This document shows, in pieces, positions 54,608 to 63,356 of a DNA stretch of 64,000 nucleotides. Positions within the stretch are counted from its first letter, which is position 1, and the number at the start of each line of letters is the position of its first letter. Source of the stretch: an uncultured Cyclobacteriaceae bacterium (lineage in GTDB: Bacteria > Bacteroidota > Bacteroidia > Cytophagales > Cyclobacteriaceae); the NCBI GenBank assembly GCA_937146645.1, contig CAKZRQ010000015.1, forward strand, positions 1-64,000. The letters are read 5' to 3'. The notes under the pieces were generated by a model. That model saw nothing but the letters and a program-made list of their open reading frames with translations, was not told the origin of the DNA and did not search any database. The translations under genes were made by a program, and so were the position numbers.

Positions 54608-56350
54608 CTACTTATTTAGCCTTACAGGTATTTTTATGTAACTCGGGTTTTCCGGGGAATGATAAATACTTATCTCAGCTTGCAGAGCGTCTTCTTTGGT
54701 TTCGGTAGATACATCCTTTCCTGAATTATAATTTTTCTGGAGTTCAGGTGTGTTTATGGCATTGACGACTAATACCAGCCTACTTCCTTTCTTAGCTTCA
54801 AGAGCTGTAAAATAAGGGGTGTCAAACTTGCACAACATTATTTCACCGGGCGTTACAAGTTTTGCCTGCTCTAATCCTTCACGATATCTCAAGCGCAGCA
54901 AATCAGTTCCTATGTATTTGGTGGCACCAATCTCATCGACCTCGTATAAAGTCACCTCCATATCTGTATCCGGCACATTAAGTGATAGATATAACCCAAC
55001 CTCAAATCTTCCAACAATCGGAGTGTTTGCGTCTAGCTTTTCAGAGATATAAACCACCCTTTCCTTTTGTTCAATGGGTATTGGCGAGGTAAACCCTGTT
55101 GAGGCCAGTAAGCTTGGTGCTATCGCAGTATCTAGAGGGTCATAAAGGATGGTATCTATATCAGAGCTAGAAGAGGTTTGCCTGGAAAGCATTCCAGGGT
55201 CAATCAATAGCTTCGCATCGGAATCAGGGCTGGATAGATAATAGGTGATGGAATCATTAGATATTTTATTGAATTCACTCCCGTATTTCCATCCGTTTTG
55301 ATCCATCATGTAGTAGCCAACCCGATCTTCTAAGAATGCGGGTTTTTCTCCATTTTTGAGGGTCCAATTGAACCACTCCAAATGGAGTTGCATCATATCC
55401 AGTTTAGAGTCATCGCCGAAAGTTAGCCCGGCTAATTCTGTTGCTGGATTGCGTGTTCCTGCATGTGACCAAGGCCCGAGAATTAAATAGTGATTTGCTT
55501 TGCCAGATGCAGTACCATACCTCATGTGATCTTCATAATAGGTCATGGCGCCAGGTTGATCACCATCAAAATAACCCGTGATGGTAAGAATAGGGAGATC
55601 AAATGATTCGTAGTCCTCTTTAGTAGGATAAAAGTCCTGCCAATAACTATCAAAATCCGGATGAGCTATCCAGGTCTGAAAAATGGGATTTCGATCACCT
55701 AAAGCGAAGGTATCCCAATCATTAAACGGAATGAACTCCTTGTGCTTGCTAATAAATTTGTTGTCCCAAAATTCAACATTCGCGAATAAATTACTATTCC
55801 TATTAGTGCCTCCGGTAAAGTTTAGCCATCGCAAAGCATAATTGCCGAAAATGCCATCCTTTTTCGGGAAGTCTATCCCGGGCCCCACGGAAGCGGTAGG
55901 AACAATTGTTTTAAGGGCTTCAGGCTTATTCTTCAAGGTCATCCATTGGACCATTCCCCTGTAGGAGCCACCCATCATTCCGATTTTACCATTGCACCAT
56001 TCTTGTTTACTTATCCACTCAATGGCATCATAACCGTCAATTCCATCTTTTTCAAAGGGTCTATATTCTCCATCCGAATTACCCCTTCCTCTTAAATCGA
56101 GTGTAATAAAAATGTATCCCTGCTTGGCAAAGAACATACCTCTCTCTACTGCCTCATCATTCACATAAGGCGTGTAAATGAGTATAACCGGATAGGACTC
56201 TTCCTTATCCTCAGGAAAATAGATGTTGGCCGATAAGTCGATGCCGTCTCTCATCGGAATTCTTTGATAAAGTCTGACATCAACCTCCTGAGCAAAGGCG
56301 AATGGCAATCCTAAAAAAATGAGGCAGATCAAAGTGAAAAGTTGTTTCAT
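54608..56350 (-). CDS. secreted CocE/NonD family hydrolase (second copy)
   Basis: This 580-residue protein has a signal peptide (LPFAFAQ). The alpha/beta hydrolase core has RIPMRDGIDLSANIYFP, the standard elbow G127-G128-S129-Y130-R-G with Ser129 as nucleophile, and a late WSHAGTRNPATEL with the catalytic His. The C-terminal jelly-roll has the typical VGRFEVGLYLSLNVPDTDM. It is a shorter relative of the 627-residue copy at 10910, which has a different elbow (GCSS). The activity is likely peptidase, esterase or amidase; the substrate is unknown. It stands at the end of a 338-base spacer. Confidence 0.88.
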   Translation of the reverse strand: MKQLFTLICLIFLGLPFAFAQEVDVRLYQRIPMRDGIDLSANIYFPEDKEESYPVILIYTPYVNDEAVERGMFFAKQGYIFITLDLRGRGNSDGEYRPFEKDGIDGYDAIEWISKQEWCNGKIGMMGGSYRGMVQWMTLKNKPEALKTIVPTASVGPGIDFPKKDGIFGNYALRWLNFTGGTNRNSNLFANVEFWDNKFISKHKEFIPFNDWDTFALGDRNPIFQTWIAHPDFDSYWQDFYPTKEDYESFDLPILTITGYFDGDQPGAMTYYEDHMRYGTASGKANHYLILGPWSHAGTRNPATELAGLTFGDDSKLDMMQLHLEWFNWTLKNGEKPAFLEDRVGYYMMDQNGWKYGSEFNKISNDSITYYLSSPDSDAKLLIDPGMLSRQTSSSSDIDTILYDPLDTAIAPSLLASTGFTSPIPIEQKERVVYISEKLDANTPIVGRFEVGLYLSLNVPDTDMEVTLYEVDEIGATKYIGTDLLRLRYREGLEQAKLVTPGEIMLCKFDTPYFTALEAKKGSRLVLVVNAINTPELQKNYNSGKDVSTETKEDALQAEISIYHSPENPSYIKIPVRLNK

Positions 56351-56514
56351 AATACGGAGATAAAGAATGACTGAAAGCCTATTTCAAAATGCAATACCAT
56401 CCTGTGTTCTTTAGAGAACATTGGAAAAATAGATATGGATGAATATAGGGAAATCAGAGACAAGGGTTAAAAGCCTTACCTATCGATTCTCAATCTCGAA
56501 TTAAAGATGTGCGT

Positions 56515-56607
56515 GCTCGGCCGAAGGTCGGGACTTCGAAATAAATGAAGTAAGAAGCTGAAGTGAGATTTCGCCAGGATAAAATTCGTAGGCTTGGCGT
56601 TTACTTC
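56515..56607. repeat. nested hairpin cluster in an intergenic spacer
   Basis: Within the gene-free spacer 56351-56688 there are two inverted structures. The first, near 56515-56538, contains a TCGGCCGA palindrome and CGAAG/CTTCG arms. The second is nested: GAAGTAA (56547-56553) pairs with TTACTTC (56601-56607), and inside it CGCCA (56572-56576) pairs with TGGCG (56595-56599). It could be a REP-like or transcript-end structure. No ORF longer than a few codons is supported in this spacer. Confidence 0.5.
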
Positions 56608-56688
56608 AATCTATAAAAGTATCAACTTTAAGTGTTTTACAAATAGCTAATTAGCCTCATGGTTTTTAACTTCTGTTACCAGGGCTTT

Positions 56689-57693
56689 TCAAAACTTGCA
56701 ATACAGACTTTCCCATTCTTCTATCCAAGTCACCCATTTTTTTAGATACGACTGATTGAAATAATTATTCGAAAAATCATCATATCCCCTGTATTGAACG
56801 GCTAAGTAATAAATCCAAAACATTATTCCTAGACATGGGATTGCTTCCAATTCTTCGGCTGAAATGTCTCTTCTTTCACGATAAGCATTAATGAAAATCT
56901 TCATACAATCGTCAGAGTCCTCTTTCGACATTCCGCCATAGAGTATTTGAAATAAATAATGTACTTGGAAGCTCATCAAGTCATTCACCAGATATCCTTT
57001 ACCTGCGAAATCAAAATCAAAAAGTGTCAACTCGTCCTTTTCATTAAAATGAAAGTTCTTTGGAAGATAGTCATAGTGGCAATATCCGTAACTGAAAGAA
57101 TTAGCATCTAATGAGTCGAACGTCTTGATAGTTTTTTCAGAAATCAATTGTAGGTACTCATATCCACCATCATAATTGTATTCAGTGAAGGCTGAATTGA
57201 GAATCTCTAAAGGCTTATGGATTGTGGAAAAAGTATTGTACTCAGGTCTACTGTAATTTAATTCAATAGTTGAGGTGATATTATGGTTAAATGCCATTTC
57301 CTGTCCAACTATTCTTATTTGATTCTTAGTCAAATTATTGGATGCCTTTCCTTCGGCATATGAGAAAAGTACTCCGTATCGAGTGCCTTCACCTGCATTG
57401 AACTTTTGAATATAATTACCTTCTTCATCTGATAGCGGGAAGGATATCTTAGCATTATTTTCTCTTAAAATGTTTAGGAGTTCAACCTCCCCCTGTATTT
57501 CGTCCAATGATCTATGACGATTTCTATAAACCTTCAAGATATATTTTGGGCTTCCGACCGTCACGAGGTACGTGTCACTCACTCCACGAAGCAAAAGTTT
57601 AGTCGTAGTATTTTCAATATTATAAGCCTTTTTAATTCTTTCATTAAGTGCAAAAGAAGATAAGGTTGAGTATTGAGTTGGGAAGAGATTCAT
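56689..57693 (-). CDS. phosphotransferase enzyme family (APH-like) kinase
   Basis: This 334-residue protein has an aminoglycoside-phosphotransferase/choline-kinase-like fold. The Brenner-type catalytic loop CHYDYLPKNFHFN (near residue 205-217) has the His-x-Asp-x4-Asn pattern, followed by LTLFDFDFAGKGYLVNDLMS with the metal Asp. It resembles homoserine-kinase-type or sugar/choline kinases. No N-terminal signal; cytoplasmic. The substrate is unknown and resistance should not be assumed. It is followed downstream by a structure-rich spacer. Confidence 0.75.
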   Translation of the reverse strand: MNLFPTQYSTLSSFALNERIKKAYNIENTTTKLLLRGVSDTYLVTVGSPKYILKVYRNRHRSLDEIQGEVELLNILRENNAKISFPLSDEEGNYIQKFNAGEGTRYGVLFSYAEGKASNNLTKNQIRIVGQEMAFNHNITSTIELNYSRPEYNTFSTIHKPLEILNSAFTEYNYDGGYEYLQLISEKTIKTFDSLDANSFSYGYCHYDYLPKNFHFNEKDELTLFDFDFAGKGYLVNDLMSFQVHYLFQILYGGMSKEDSDDCMKIFINAYRERRDISAEELEAIPCLGIMFWIYYLAVQYRGYDDFSNNYFNQSYLKKWVTWIEEWESLYCKF

Positions 57694-57839
57694 GCTAAGA
57701 TTTATTGCTTATAAAGTTGCATAACACTTTCTAGAGTAGTAGTTGGGTTTTTAATGACTGCCGCTGGTCGGCTATGAATTTGTCCAGACAGTTATCGTAG
57801 GGATCAATAATTACCTTTTTTGTGTATAGGAGTTTGTCC

Positions 57840-58319
57840 TCAATTTTCCTTATCAGGAAACCAAGTGTCTCTTAAGATTTTCCATTCCCCATCGTCTTTT
57901 TTCCAAACTAGTAGATATCTTCCACTTCCAACAACTGTTCCATTTGAATGAGACCATTTTCCGACTCCTTCTTCGACAAGTAATTGATCATTTCCCCATA
58001 GTTGGGTCGTTTTAAAATTTGAACCGGTAATACTATCTCGAATATATCTTCCAAACACCTTAGTGATATTTGCCCTTCCTACCGTAGAAGGAATGATTTC
58101 TGCGTTCTTCATGTACATATTTCCAAGTGCAACTGAGTCTCCATTTTTTAAGTGCTTTTGATAATCCTTTAATCGCGCTTCTATTTCTTTTTCCAGAGTT
58201 GTTACATCGACCTCAACCTTCGATTCATGATTCTCATTTTTTTGTTCGCAACTGAAAGTGAAGATTGACACAAAAAATATTAAAGCGTATTGTTTGATTT
58301 TTGATGCCAGATTAATCAT
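57840..58319 (-). CDS. NTF2-like/SnoaL-type lipoprotein (DUF4440-like)
   Basis: This 159-residue protein has a lipoprotein signal (VSIFTFSC23). The mature domain has the NTF2/SnoaL-like pattern: a helical stretch EARLKDYQKHLKNGDSVALG, then a beta region with GVGKWSHSNGTVVGSG and a final YLLVWKKDDGEWKILRDTW strand pair typical of DUF4440. No catalytic residues can be assigned. It is an outer-membrane or periplasmic lipoprotein of unknown role. It lies between the kinase and the third serine hydrolase genes on the same strand but with spacers over 140 bases, so separate transcripts are likely. Confidence 0.75.
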   Translation of the reverse strand: MINLASKIKQYALIFFVSIFTFSCEQKNENHESKVEVDVTTLEKEIEARLKDYQKHLKNGDSVALGNMYMKNAEIIPSTVGRANITKVFGRYIRDSITGSNFKTTQLWGNDQLLVEEGVGKWSHSNGTVVGSGRYLLVWKKDDGEWKILRDTWFPDKEN

Positions 58320-58378
58320 AGAATCTTTTTTTAGTTCGTTTTTGCAGCTACCGCTGAACGTTGTGATTTGTTCACCGA

Positions 58379-58447
58379 GTGAGCGTTATCAGGCGAATCA
58401 GGTGACTTACGCTTGTTTTGATTAATTCCCCCAGTCCCTTCTAATCC
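58379..58447 (-). repeat. remnant related to the 3' end of a propeller gene (copy 1)
   Basis: This 69-base segment aligns with 59784-59853, which holds the last codons and hairpin terminator of the second propeller gene. Both, on the minus strand, read codons for LEGTGG, followed by AAGCGT and a GCGTTA-ended hairpin. Here the LEGTGG frame is not part of a credible gene. It looks like a leftover or copied 3' end. Confidence 0.5.
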
Positions 58448-58520
58448 ATCCGTGTTTTCTGAATATAGAGAGGAAGTCAACCATAGTTTAATGATATAAT
58501 TTACATAGTTATCAACTCCA

Positions 58521-59708
58521 TCATGAATTTGATTCAATCACAGCAGTTTTAGTTGCTTCCAAAATACTCTCTATTTTTTCATCAAAAATATTCCAACTAT
58601 TCACCACAGCAATAGTCTGGAATCTTGGGAAAACTAAAAGGAACTGCCCACCAAAACCTTTACAAGCCCAGATTTCGACTTCATCTTGATCTTCCCGCCA
58701 CCATTGATAGCCGTAGCCCTTTTCCTTATCAAATTCAACCTGTTTCGAAATACTTCTTTTGGCCCATTCAGAGGAAATTATCTGCTGTCCATCCCACATG
58801 CCATTATTTAGCATTAGGTAGCCAATTTTTGCTAAATCTTGTGCTTCTAAAAATAAACCACCCTCTGTGTCTGTATATCCAGTTGGTGTTTTTTTCCAAT
58901 GAAGGTTCTCTATTCCAAGAGGTGTAAATAGATGTTTCTTTGCATAATCCTCAATCGATAAACCGGTTGCTTTTTTAATTATTCCTGACAATAATTGGCT
59001 GGCCCCACTATTATACACCCATTTAGTACCTGGAATAGTATCCATTGGTTGATTCAAAGTAAACTGAATCCAATCTTGGCTTACTTCTAGTTGTGACGTG
59101 GTATTGGTCATGTCTGCAGGTCTGTCTAATTCATGCCATTCCATACCCAATTGCATCGTCAATAAATTTTCTAAAGTGGCGGTCTTAAGATATTCTTCAG
59201 CAACAGTTAAATCATATTCATCAAAAAAATCTAATATTTTGACCTCAGTATCCTTAATATCACCTTCTTTAATTGCCGCACCAATCATGATTGAAGCTAT
59301 TGATTTAGTGACAGATTGAAGGGTATGAACTTGTTGGTTTTGGTAGTATGGGTGCCATTGGGGATGGTAGTAATTATAATCTCCGAATGCTGTAGAATCT
59401 TCACAGGTTGCAAATCCGCATCCAAGGACACCAGACTTCCCCATACTGATTTTTTCGTAGTCGTTCGAATAAGATTGGTTAAATACCAACTTCCCGTTTT
59501 TTATTAAAAGCACTTGGTCAACATAACCGTAAACTCCATTTTCAATTCCATTTTGTAAATCATCAAAAGGTTCTCTCTTCAAGCCTTCAGCTTCAATGGA
59601 TGACTTTGCCCAAGATGATATAGGAAATTGACTATCATTATTTTGTTGATTACACGATACAGAAAGAAAAAGTATGAAGCTGATTATCGTGATATGCTTG
59701 TTATTCAT
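58521..59708 (-). CDS. beta-lactamase-fold serine hydrolase lipoprotein (third copy)
   Basis: This 395-residue protein has a lipoprotein signal (LSVSC19). The serine hydrolase domain has S132-x-x-K135 in QSVTKSIASI, a KWVYNSGASQLL tyrosine motif (Y-N-S, a good class C match), and YGYQWWREDQ near the end. A Cys-rich stretch near residue 97-102 (GCGFATC) is unusual for the family. It is most like the 40874 paralogue. A spacer of 115 bases with a hairpin separates it from the second propeller gene. The substrate is unknown. Confidence 0.87.
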   Translation of the reverse strand: MNNKHITIISFILFLSVSCNQQNNDSQFPISSWAKSSIEAEGLKREPFDDLQNGIENGVYGYVDQVLLIKNGKLVFNQSYSNDYEKISMGKSGVLGCGFATCEDSTAFGDYNYYHPQWHPYYQNQQVHTLQSVTKSIASIMIGAAIKEGDIKDTEVKILDFFDEYDLTVAEEYLKTATLENLLTMQLGMEWHELDRPADMTNTTSQLEVSQDWIQFTLNQPMDTIPGTKWVYNSGASQLLSGIIKKATGLSIEDYAKKHLFTPLGIENLHWKKTPTGYTDTEGGLFLEAQDLAKIGYLMLNNGMWDGQQIISSEWAKRSISKQVEFDKEKGYGYQWWREDQDEVEIWACKGFGGQFLLVFPRFQTIAVVNSWNIFDEKIESILEATKTAVIESNS

Positions 59709-59783
59709 TGTTTGTTTTTTTTGTTCCCAACCTTGTGTATCTGATCGCTGAGTGAGCCATATTTTTCATATAATTTATGAAAT

Positions 59784-59853
59784 GTGAGCGTTAGCCAGCT
59801 GAGTCACCCGGCTAACGCTTATTCTATTCTCTACCTCCAGTCCCCTCTAAATC
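59784..59853 (-). repeat. 3' end of propeller gene B related to the remnant at 58379 (copy 2)
   Basis: This is the functional member of the pair described for 58379-58447. It covers the last codons (LEGTGGRE) and the terminator hairpin of the propeller gene. Confidence 0.5.
59787..59819 (-). terminator. hairpin after the second propeller gene
   Basis: A 10-bp stem AGCGTTAGCC (59787-59796) pairs with 59810-59819 across a 13-base loop, directly after the stop of the propeller gene on the minus strand. There is no T run downstream, so termination is likely but not certain. A related degenerate hairpin sits at 58379-58447. Confidence 0.5.
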
Positions 59854-62800
59854 AATCTTTCGATTCTGCTGTTGAAGGGCTTTATTAAATTCTTCTATAT
59901 CCTGATTAATCAGCTCATCGAATTGTTGGATAGCCGCTTGAAGTCTTGCGTCAAGTACCTCATAAACCTCACCCTGCTGATTGGTTGGGCGGAAATCTAT
60001 CCCACTGGAATTGATATCTGAGGCCAAGGCACTGAGTCTTCCATAGAGCTTGATCGGAGAGCGGAAAGCATCTTCACGAGCTCCGGTCAACTGAATATCA
60101 TAAAGCTTATTGGCGATTTCCTCAGCAGCCGCTTTTAGCCGCACCGCTTCTTCCGTCGTGGCATTATTCGCTCCTTCGGCTATAATGGATTCAAGTTCGG
60201 ATCGAAGTACTTCCACGGTATTGATATTACTTACCGCAAGGTTCATCGCATCTCTAAGCTGAAGCGAAAAGGCTACCTGAGTTCGGATGTCGTCTACGCT
60301 TCCTTCAGCTCCCGGATCCTTCAGCACTTCGAATTCGGCTGTAGTTCTTTCCAGCTCTTTTCCATCGTTGTCATTAAGAATCAGTGTTGCCTCATAGGTT
60401 CCAGGAACGACTCTGGGACCGAATTGTCCGGCCATCAGATCCAGATCCCATTGCACGAGCGGTCTCCAGCCTTCTCCATTTAGTTGTACCCATGGACGAC
60501 CCGGAGGGGCCACTCGGAGTTTTGGGGTGTAGGTAGGCTCGTAGCGTAGATCCCACTGAGCGCGATTGGCTCCTTCGTTCGTTCTCACATCCAGGGTTCT
60601 TACCAGCTCTCCCTGATCATCGCGGATTTCTATTTTGGCCTTGCCCTCAGTTCCTTCAGGAACAAAGTAGTTCAAACTGGCTCCATAGCGGGGATTACGG
60701 CCAGAGTTGAAGCTGGCACCATCGGTTTTGATATTTTCCTTATTGTTAAATCTCCAGGCATCCCGAACCTCATAGAAGGCAAGAGCACTTTGCTCGTCTA
60801 ATCCTCGAACAGCCGAAAGATCATCCAGGATATAGTAGCCACGGCCATAAGTGCCCACGACCAGATCATCAAATCGCTCCTGAATTTCCAGCCAATACAC
60901 TGGAGCAGGAGGGAGGTTGAGCTTTAGCTGCTTCCAGGTATTCCCATCATCATGGCTGACGTAGATTCCATTGTCCACACCCACGTAAAGCATTCCTTCT
61001 CGCTTTGGATCTTCCTTGACCACATGCACGAATGAGGATTCGGATTTTGGAATGCCATCTGAGATTTTGGTCCAGCTTTGACCATAGTCAGTGGTCTTAA
61101 AAATATACGGATCGAAATCCCCCATTTGATGTAAATCCACCGTGATGTATGTGGTGGCCTTATCGTATCGGGAAGGCTCGATATTCGCGATAGTGCCCCA
61201 TTCTGGGAGATCAGGGATGTTGGCGGTCAGATTTTCCCAGTTTTCTCCACCGTCTTTGGTGAGCTGAACCTGGCCGTCATTGGAACCTACCCAAATCACT
61301 CCTGCCTCGAATTTGGATTCTTCTATGGCAAATAGCGTAGCCCCATCAAATGTCATCAGGTTATCGATGGCTACCCCTCCGGAGTTTTGCTGATGATCCT
61401 TCAGGTTTAAGGTCAAGTCAGGAGAAATCACCTGCCAGCTTTGACCCCCATCGTCTGTCTTATGCACAAACTGAGAACCGACATACACCCGACCCGCGGT
61501 ATGCGGAGAATGGCTCAAAGGAAAATTCCAATGCCATCTATATTTCATATCTGCCGGAGCCCATCCATAGCCCGCCTCTGGCCATACCCGAACGTCCCGG
61601 GAATGCCCCGTTCGGAGATCATGTCGATCCAAACCTCCATCGTAGCATCCCGACCAGATGATGTTATTATCTACCGGATCCGGCTTTGCGAAGCCAGACT
61701 CACAGCCTCCCACACCCTTCCAAAGCCCCAGGGGAATATACCCGGCCAGGGAATTACTCGGGCCCATGTAGGACCAGCCATCCTGACGATTTCCGTAGAC
61801 ATTGTAAGGAATCTGATCATCCACCGCCACATGATACATCTGGGCGATCGGCAGCACCACTCGCTGGAAGGACTTCCCATGATTATACGTGATGCTAACC
61901 CCTCCATCATGCGCGACCATGTAATGATCAGGATTGGTAGGATTGATCCAGATATCATGATTGTCGCCGCCACCTCTTGGGGGATTCGGATTCCGGGTTT
62001 TCCCTCCATCCAAAGAATGGGTAAATCGAACCGTCATGGAATAAATCTCATCCGGATCGCCTGTATTCACCCTTAGCCGTGTGTAATATGGAGCGCGCTC
62101 ATTCCAATCATGTTCCTGGCTCATCAGCGTCCAGCTCATGCCCTTATCCTCAGATCTCCAGACCTCAGGGCTTTCCGCTTCGAAAAGTGCATAAACGATA
62201 TTGGGATTACTCCTGGATACATCCACAGAAGTTTTTCCTACGGGGCGCTCCGCTCCAAAGGGCAGACCGTACTTATTCAGCGGCTCCCAGGTATCTCCTC
62301 CATCACTGGATTTATAAATTCCACTTCCTTCTCCTCCCGAGTTCAATCCCCAGGTATTGATATGTACTGACCACATGGCCGCATAGATGATGTCCGGGTT
62401 TTCGGGGTCTATGGCCATATCGGATACCCCTGTGCCCTCATCGATAAATAGCACCTGCTCCCAGGTATCGCCACCGTCCTTGGTTCGATAGACTCCTCTT
62501 TCTTTTTGCGGGCCATAAGTATGGCCCAAAGCTCCTGCGAACACGATATTGGGATCATCCGGATGGACAATCACCCGACCGATTCTACCTGTTTCTTTTA
62601 GCCCTTTATGCTCCCAGGTTTTTCCCGCATCGGGGGAAAAGTAGATGCCATTTCCCATGGCATGGGCAGGTCGGATCACAAAGGTTTCTCCGGTTCCCAC
62701 CCAGACTTGCTGAGGATCGGAGGGGGCCAAATCGATAGAGGCTACCGATGAAACGCTTTGATCATCGAATATGGGTCGCCAGCTGATGCCATTGTCTTCG

Positions 62801-62997
62801 GTCTTCCAAAGTCCACCGGAAGCAGCGCCAATATAGGCTACTTGAGGATTCTCTGCTTCAGCGATTACCGCAATGGCTCGATTGCCCTCCGGGCCTATGA
62901 AACGGAAATTATGACCATTGAGCTGATCGTCCAGCTTGCCCTGAGCGAAAAGCTGAAAGCTTAAAAAAAGGAATAGGAGGGTTAAGGTTGATTTCAT
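59824..62997 (-). CDS. Sortilin/Vps10-like beta-propeller secreted protein (paralogue B)
   Basis: This 1057-residue protein has a signal peptide (LSFQLFAQ). Ten or so Asp-box-like repeats form a Sortilin/Vps10-type propeller: GGLWKTEDNGISWRP, GIYFSPDAGKTWE, GVYRTKDGGDTWEQ, GIYKSSDGGDTWEP, FVHKTDDGGQSWQV and YVSHDDGNTWK. It continues with an Ig-like strand set (LNYFVPEGTEGKAKI) and a helical C-terminus (LEQSALAFYEV, then long E/R-rich helices) ending LEGTGGRE. It differs from paralogue A (29253) in several loops, but the domain order is the same. Its role is unknown; both are probably displayed or released outside the cell. The spacer upstream holds many short repeats. Confidence 0.85.
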   Translation of the reverse strand: MKSTLTLLFLFLSFQLFAQGKLDDQLNGHNFRFIGPEGNRAIAVIAEAENPQVAYIGAASGGLWKTEDNGISWRPIFDDQSVSSVASIDLAPSDPQQVWVGTGETFVIRPAHAMGNGIYFSPDAGKTWEHKGLKETGRIGRVIVHPDDPNIVFAGALGHTYGPQKERGVYRTKDGGDTWEQVLFIDEGTGVSDMAIDPENPDIIYAAMWSVHINTWGLNSGGEGSGIYKSSDGGDTWEPLNKYGLPFGAERPVGKTSVDVSRSNPNIVYALFEAESPEVWRSEDKGMSWTLMSQEHDWNERAPYYTRLRVNTGDPDEIYSMTVRFTHSLDGGKTRNPNPPRGGGDNHDIWINPTNPDHYMVAHDGGVSITYNHGKSFQRVVLPIAQMYHVAVDDQIPYNVYGNRQDGWSYMGPSNSLAGYIPLGLWKGVGGCESGFAKPDPVDNNIIWSGCYDGGLDRHDLRTGHSRDVRVWPEAGYGWAPADMKYRWHWNFPLSHSPHTAGRVYVGSQFVHKTDDGGQSWQVISPDLTLNLKDHQQNSGGVAIDNLMTFDGATLFAIEESKFEAGVIWVGSNDGQVQLTKDGGENWENLTANIPDLPEWGTIANIEPSRYDKATTYITVDLHQMGDFDPYIFKTTDYGQSWTKISDGIPKSESSFVHVVKEDPKREGMLYVGVDNGIYVSHDDGNTWKQLKLNLPPAPVYWLEIQERFDDLVVGTYGRGYYILDDLSAVRGLDEQSALAFYEVRDAWRFNNKENIKTDGASFNSGRNPRYGASLNYFVPEGTEGKAKIEIRDDQGELVRTLDVRTNEGANRAQWDLRYEPTYTPKLRVAPPGRPWVQLNGEGWRPLVQWDLDLMAGQFGPRVVPGTYEATLILNDNDGKELERTTAEFEVLKDPGAEGSVDDIRTQVAFSLQLRDAMNLAVSNINTVEVLRSELESIIAEGANNATTEEAVRLKAAAEEIANKLYDIQLTGAREDAFRSPIKLYGRLSALASDINSSGIDFRPTNQQGEVYEVLDARLQAAIQQFDELINQDIEEFNKALQQQNRKIDLEGTGGRE

Positions 62998-63107
62998 GTG
63001 TTTGGATTTTCTTCAATATAAAGATTAGGTGGTTTTGTTGGGAGGATTTTTTGTTGGCGGTTGATTGATTTTTGATATCGGTCCACTGTCGACGGTCCAC
63101 CGTGGGG

Positions 63108-63142
63108 GATTTTGGATTTACGATTTACGATTTGGGATTTGG
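63108..63142. repeat. 7-bp tandem repeat array (GATTTAC/GATTTGG units)
   Basis: Five heptads (GATTTTG, GATTTAC twice, GATTTGG twice) lie head to tail in the spacer upstream of propeller gene B. Just before them (about 63080-63103) is a GGTCCAC/GTCGAC repeat. Such short arrays recur in intergenic sequence of Bacteroidota and probably arise by slippage. No ORF here is supported. Confidence 0.7.
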
Positions 63143-63172
63143 GAGACGAAAGGCTTTTGGCATAGATAACTC

Positions 63173-63286
63173 CGTCATTCCTGATGGAGTGAAACGGAAT
63201 TCAGGAATCTTTGTGGGAGAAGGATTTTAATCTTGAATAAAAAGATTCCGGTATTTCTTCGTTCCCCTTCGAAAACCGGAATGACG
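63173..63286. repeat. inverted repeat in the spacer, REP/RAYT-like in appearance
   Basis: CGTCATTCC (63173-63181) pairs with GGAATGACG (63278-63286), and inside it CAGGAATCTT pairs with AAGATTCCGG apart from one base. This resembles REP-like or transposable-repeat ends. No transposase gene is present in the window. The inner sequence holds no ORF. Confidence 0.55.
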
Positions 63287-63294
63287 TACCTTTT

Positions 63295-63343
63295 ATAACT
63301 GATAACTGATAACTGATAACTGACAGCTGATAACTCATAACTG
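63295..63343. repeat. 7-bp tandem repeat array (ATAACTG units)
   Basis: Seven heptads, four exact ATAACTG and three variants (ACAGCTG, ATAACTC, ATAACTG), run in tandem just before the ABC ATPase gene. The minus-strand reading gives a repetitive low-complexity peptide, which explains a spurious ORF here. Confidence 0.75.
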
Positions 63344-63356
63344 TCAGCTTTGCTGA

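Noticed and set aside
54555..56449. A shared 15-mer (ATGGATGAATATAGG) at 54555-54569 and 56435-56449 upstream of two minus-strand genes
   Set aside because: Several exact 15-mers are expected by chance in 64 kb; flanks do not extend and no promoter element is present.
58331..58537. A 68-codon minus-strand ORF between the serine hydrolase and NTF2-like genes
   Set aside because: Its content is explained by the copied 3' end of a propeller gene (LEGTGG codons) and a hairpin; no start context or fold.
56351..59819. Possible integron cassette array, because the kinase, NTF2-like and hydrolase genes are separated by hairpin-rich spacers
   Set aside because: The hairpins do not share attC core sites (GTTAGCC/GGCTAAC is not GTTRRRY/RYYYAAC), are of different design, and no integrase is in the window.
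61441..62076. A 211-codon ORF on the plus strand opposite propeller gene B
   Set aside because: It lies entirely within the strongly supported minus-strand gene, has low-complexity Arg/His/Pro-rich composition and no family signature.
63108..63343. CRISPR-like array from the two heptad blocks
   Set aside because: Repeats are 7 bp without spacers and there are no cas genes.
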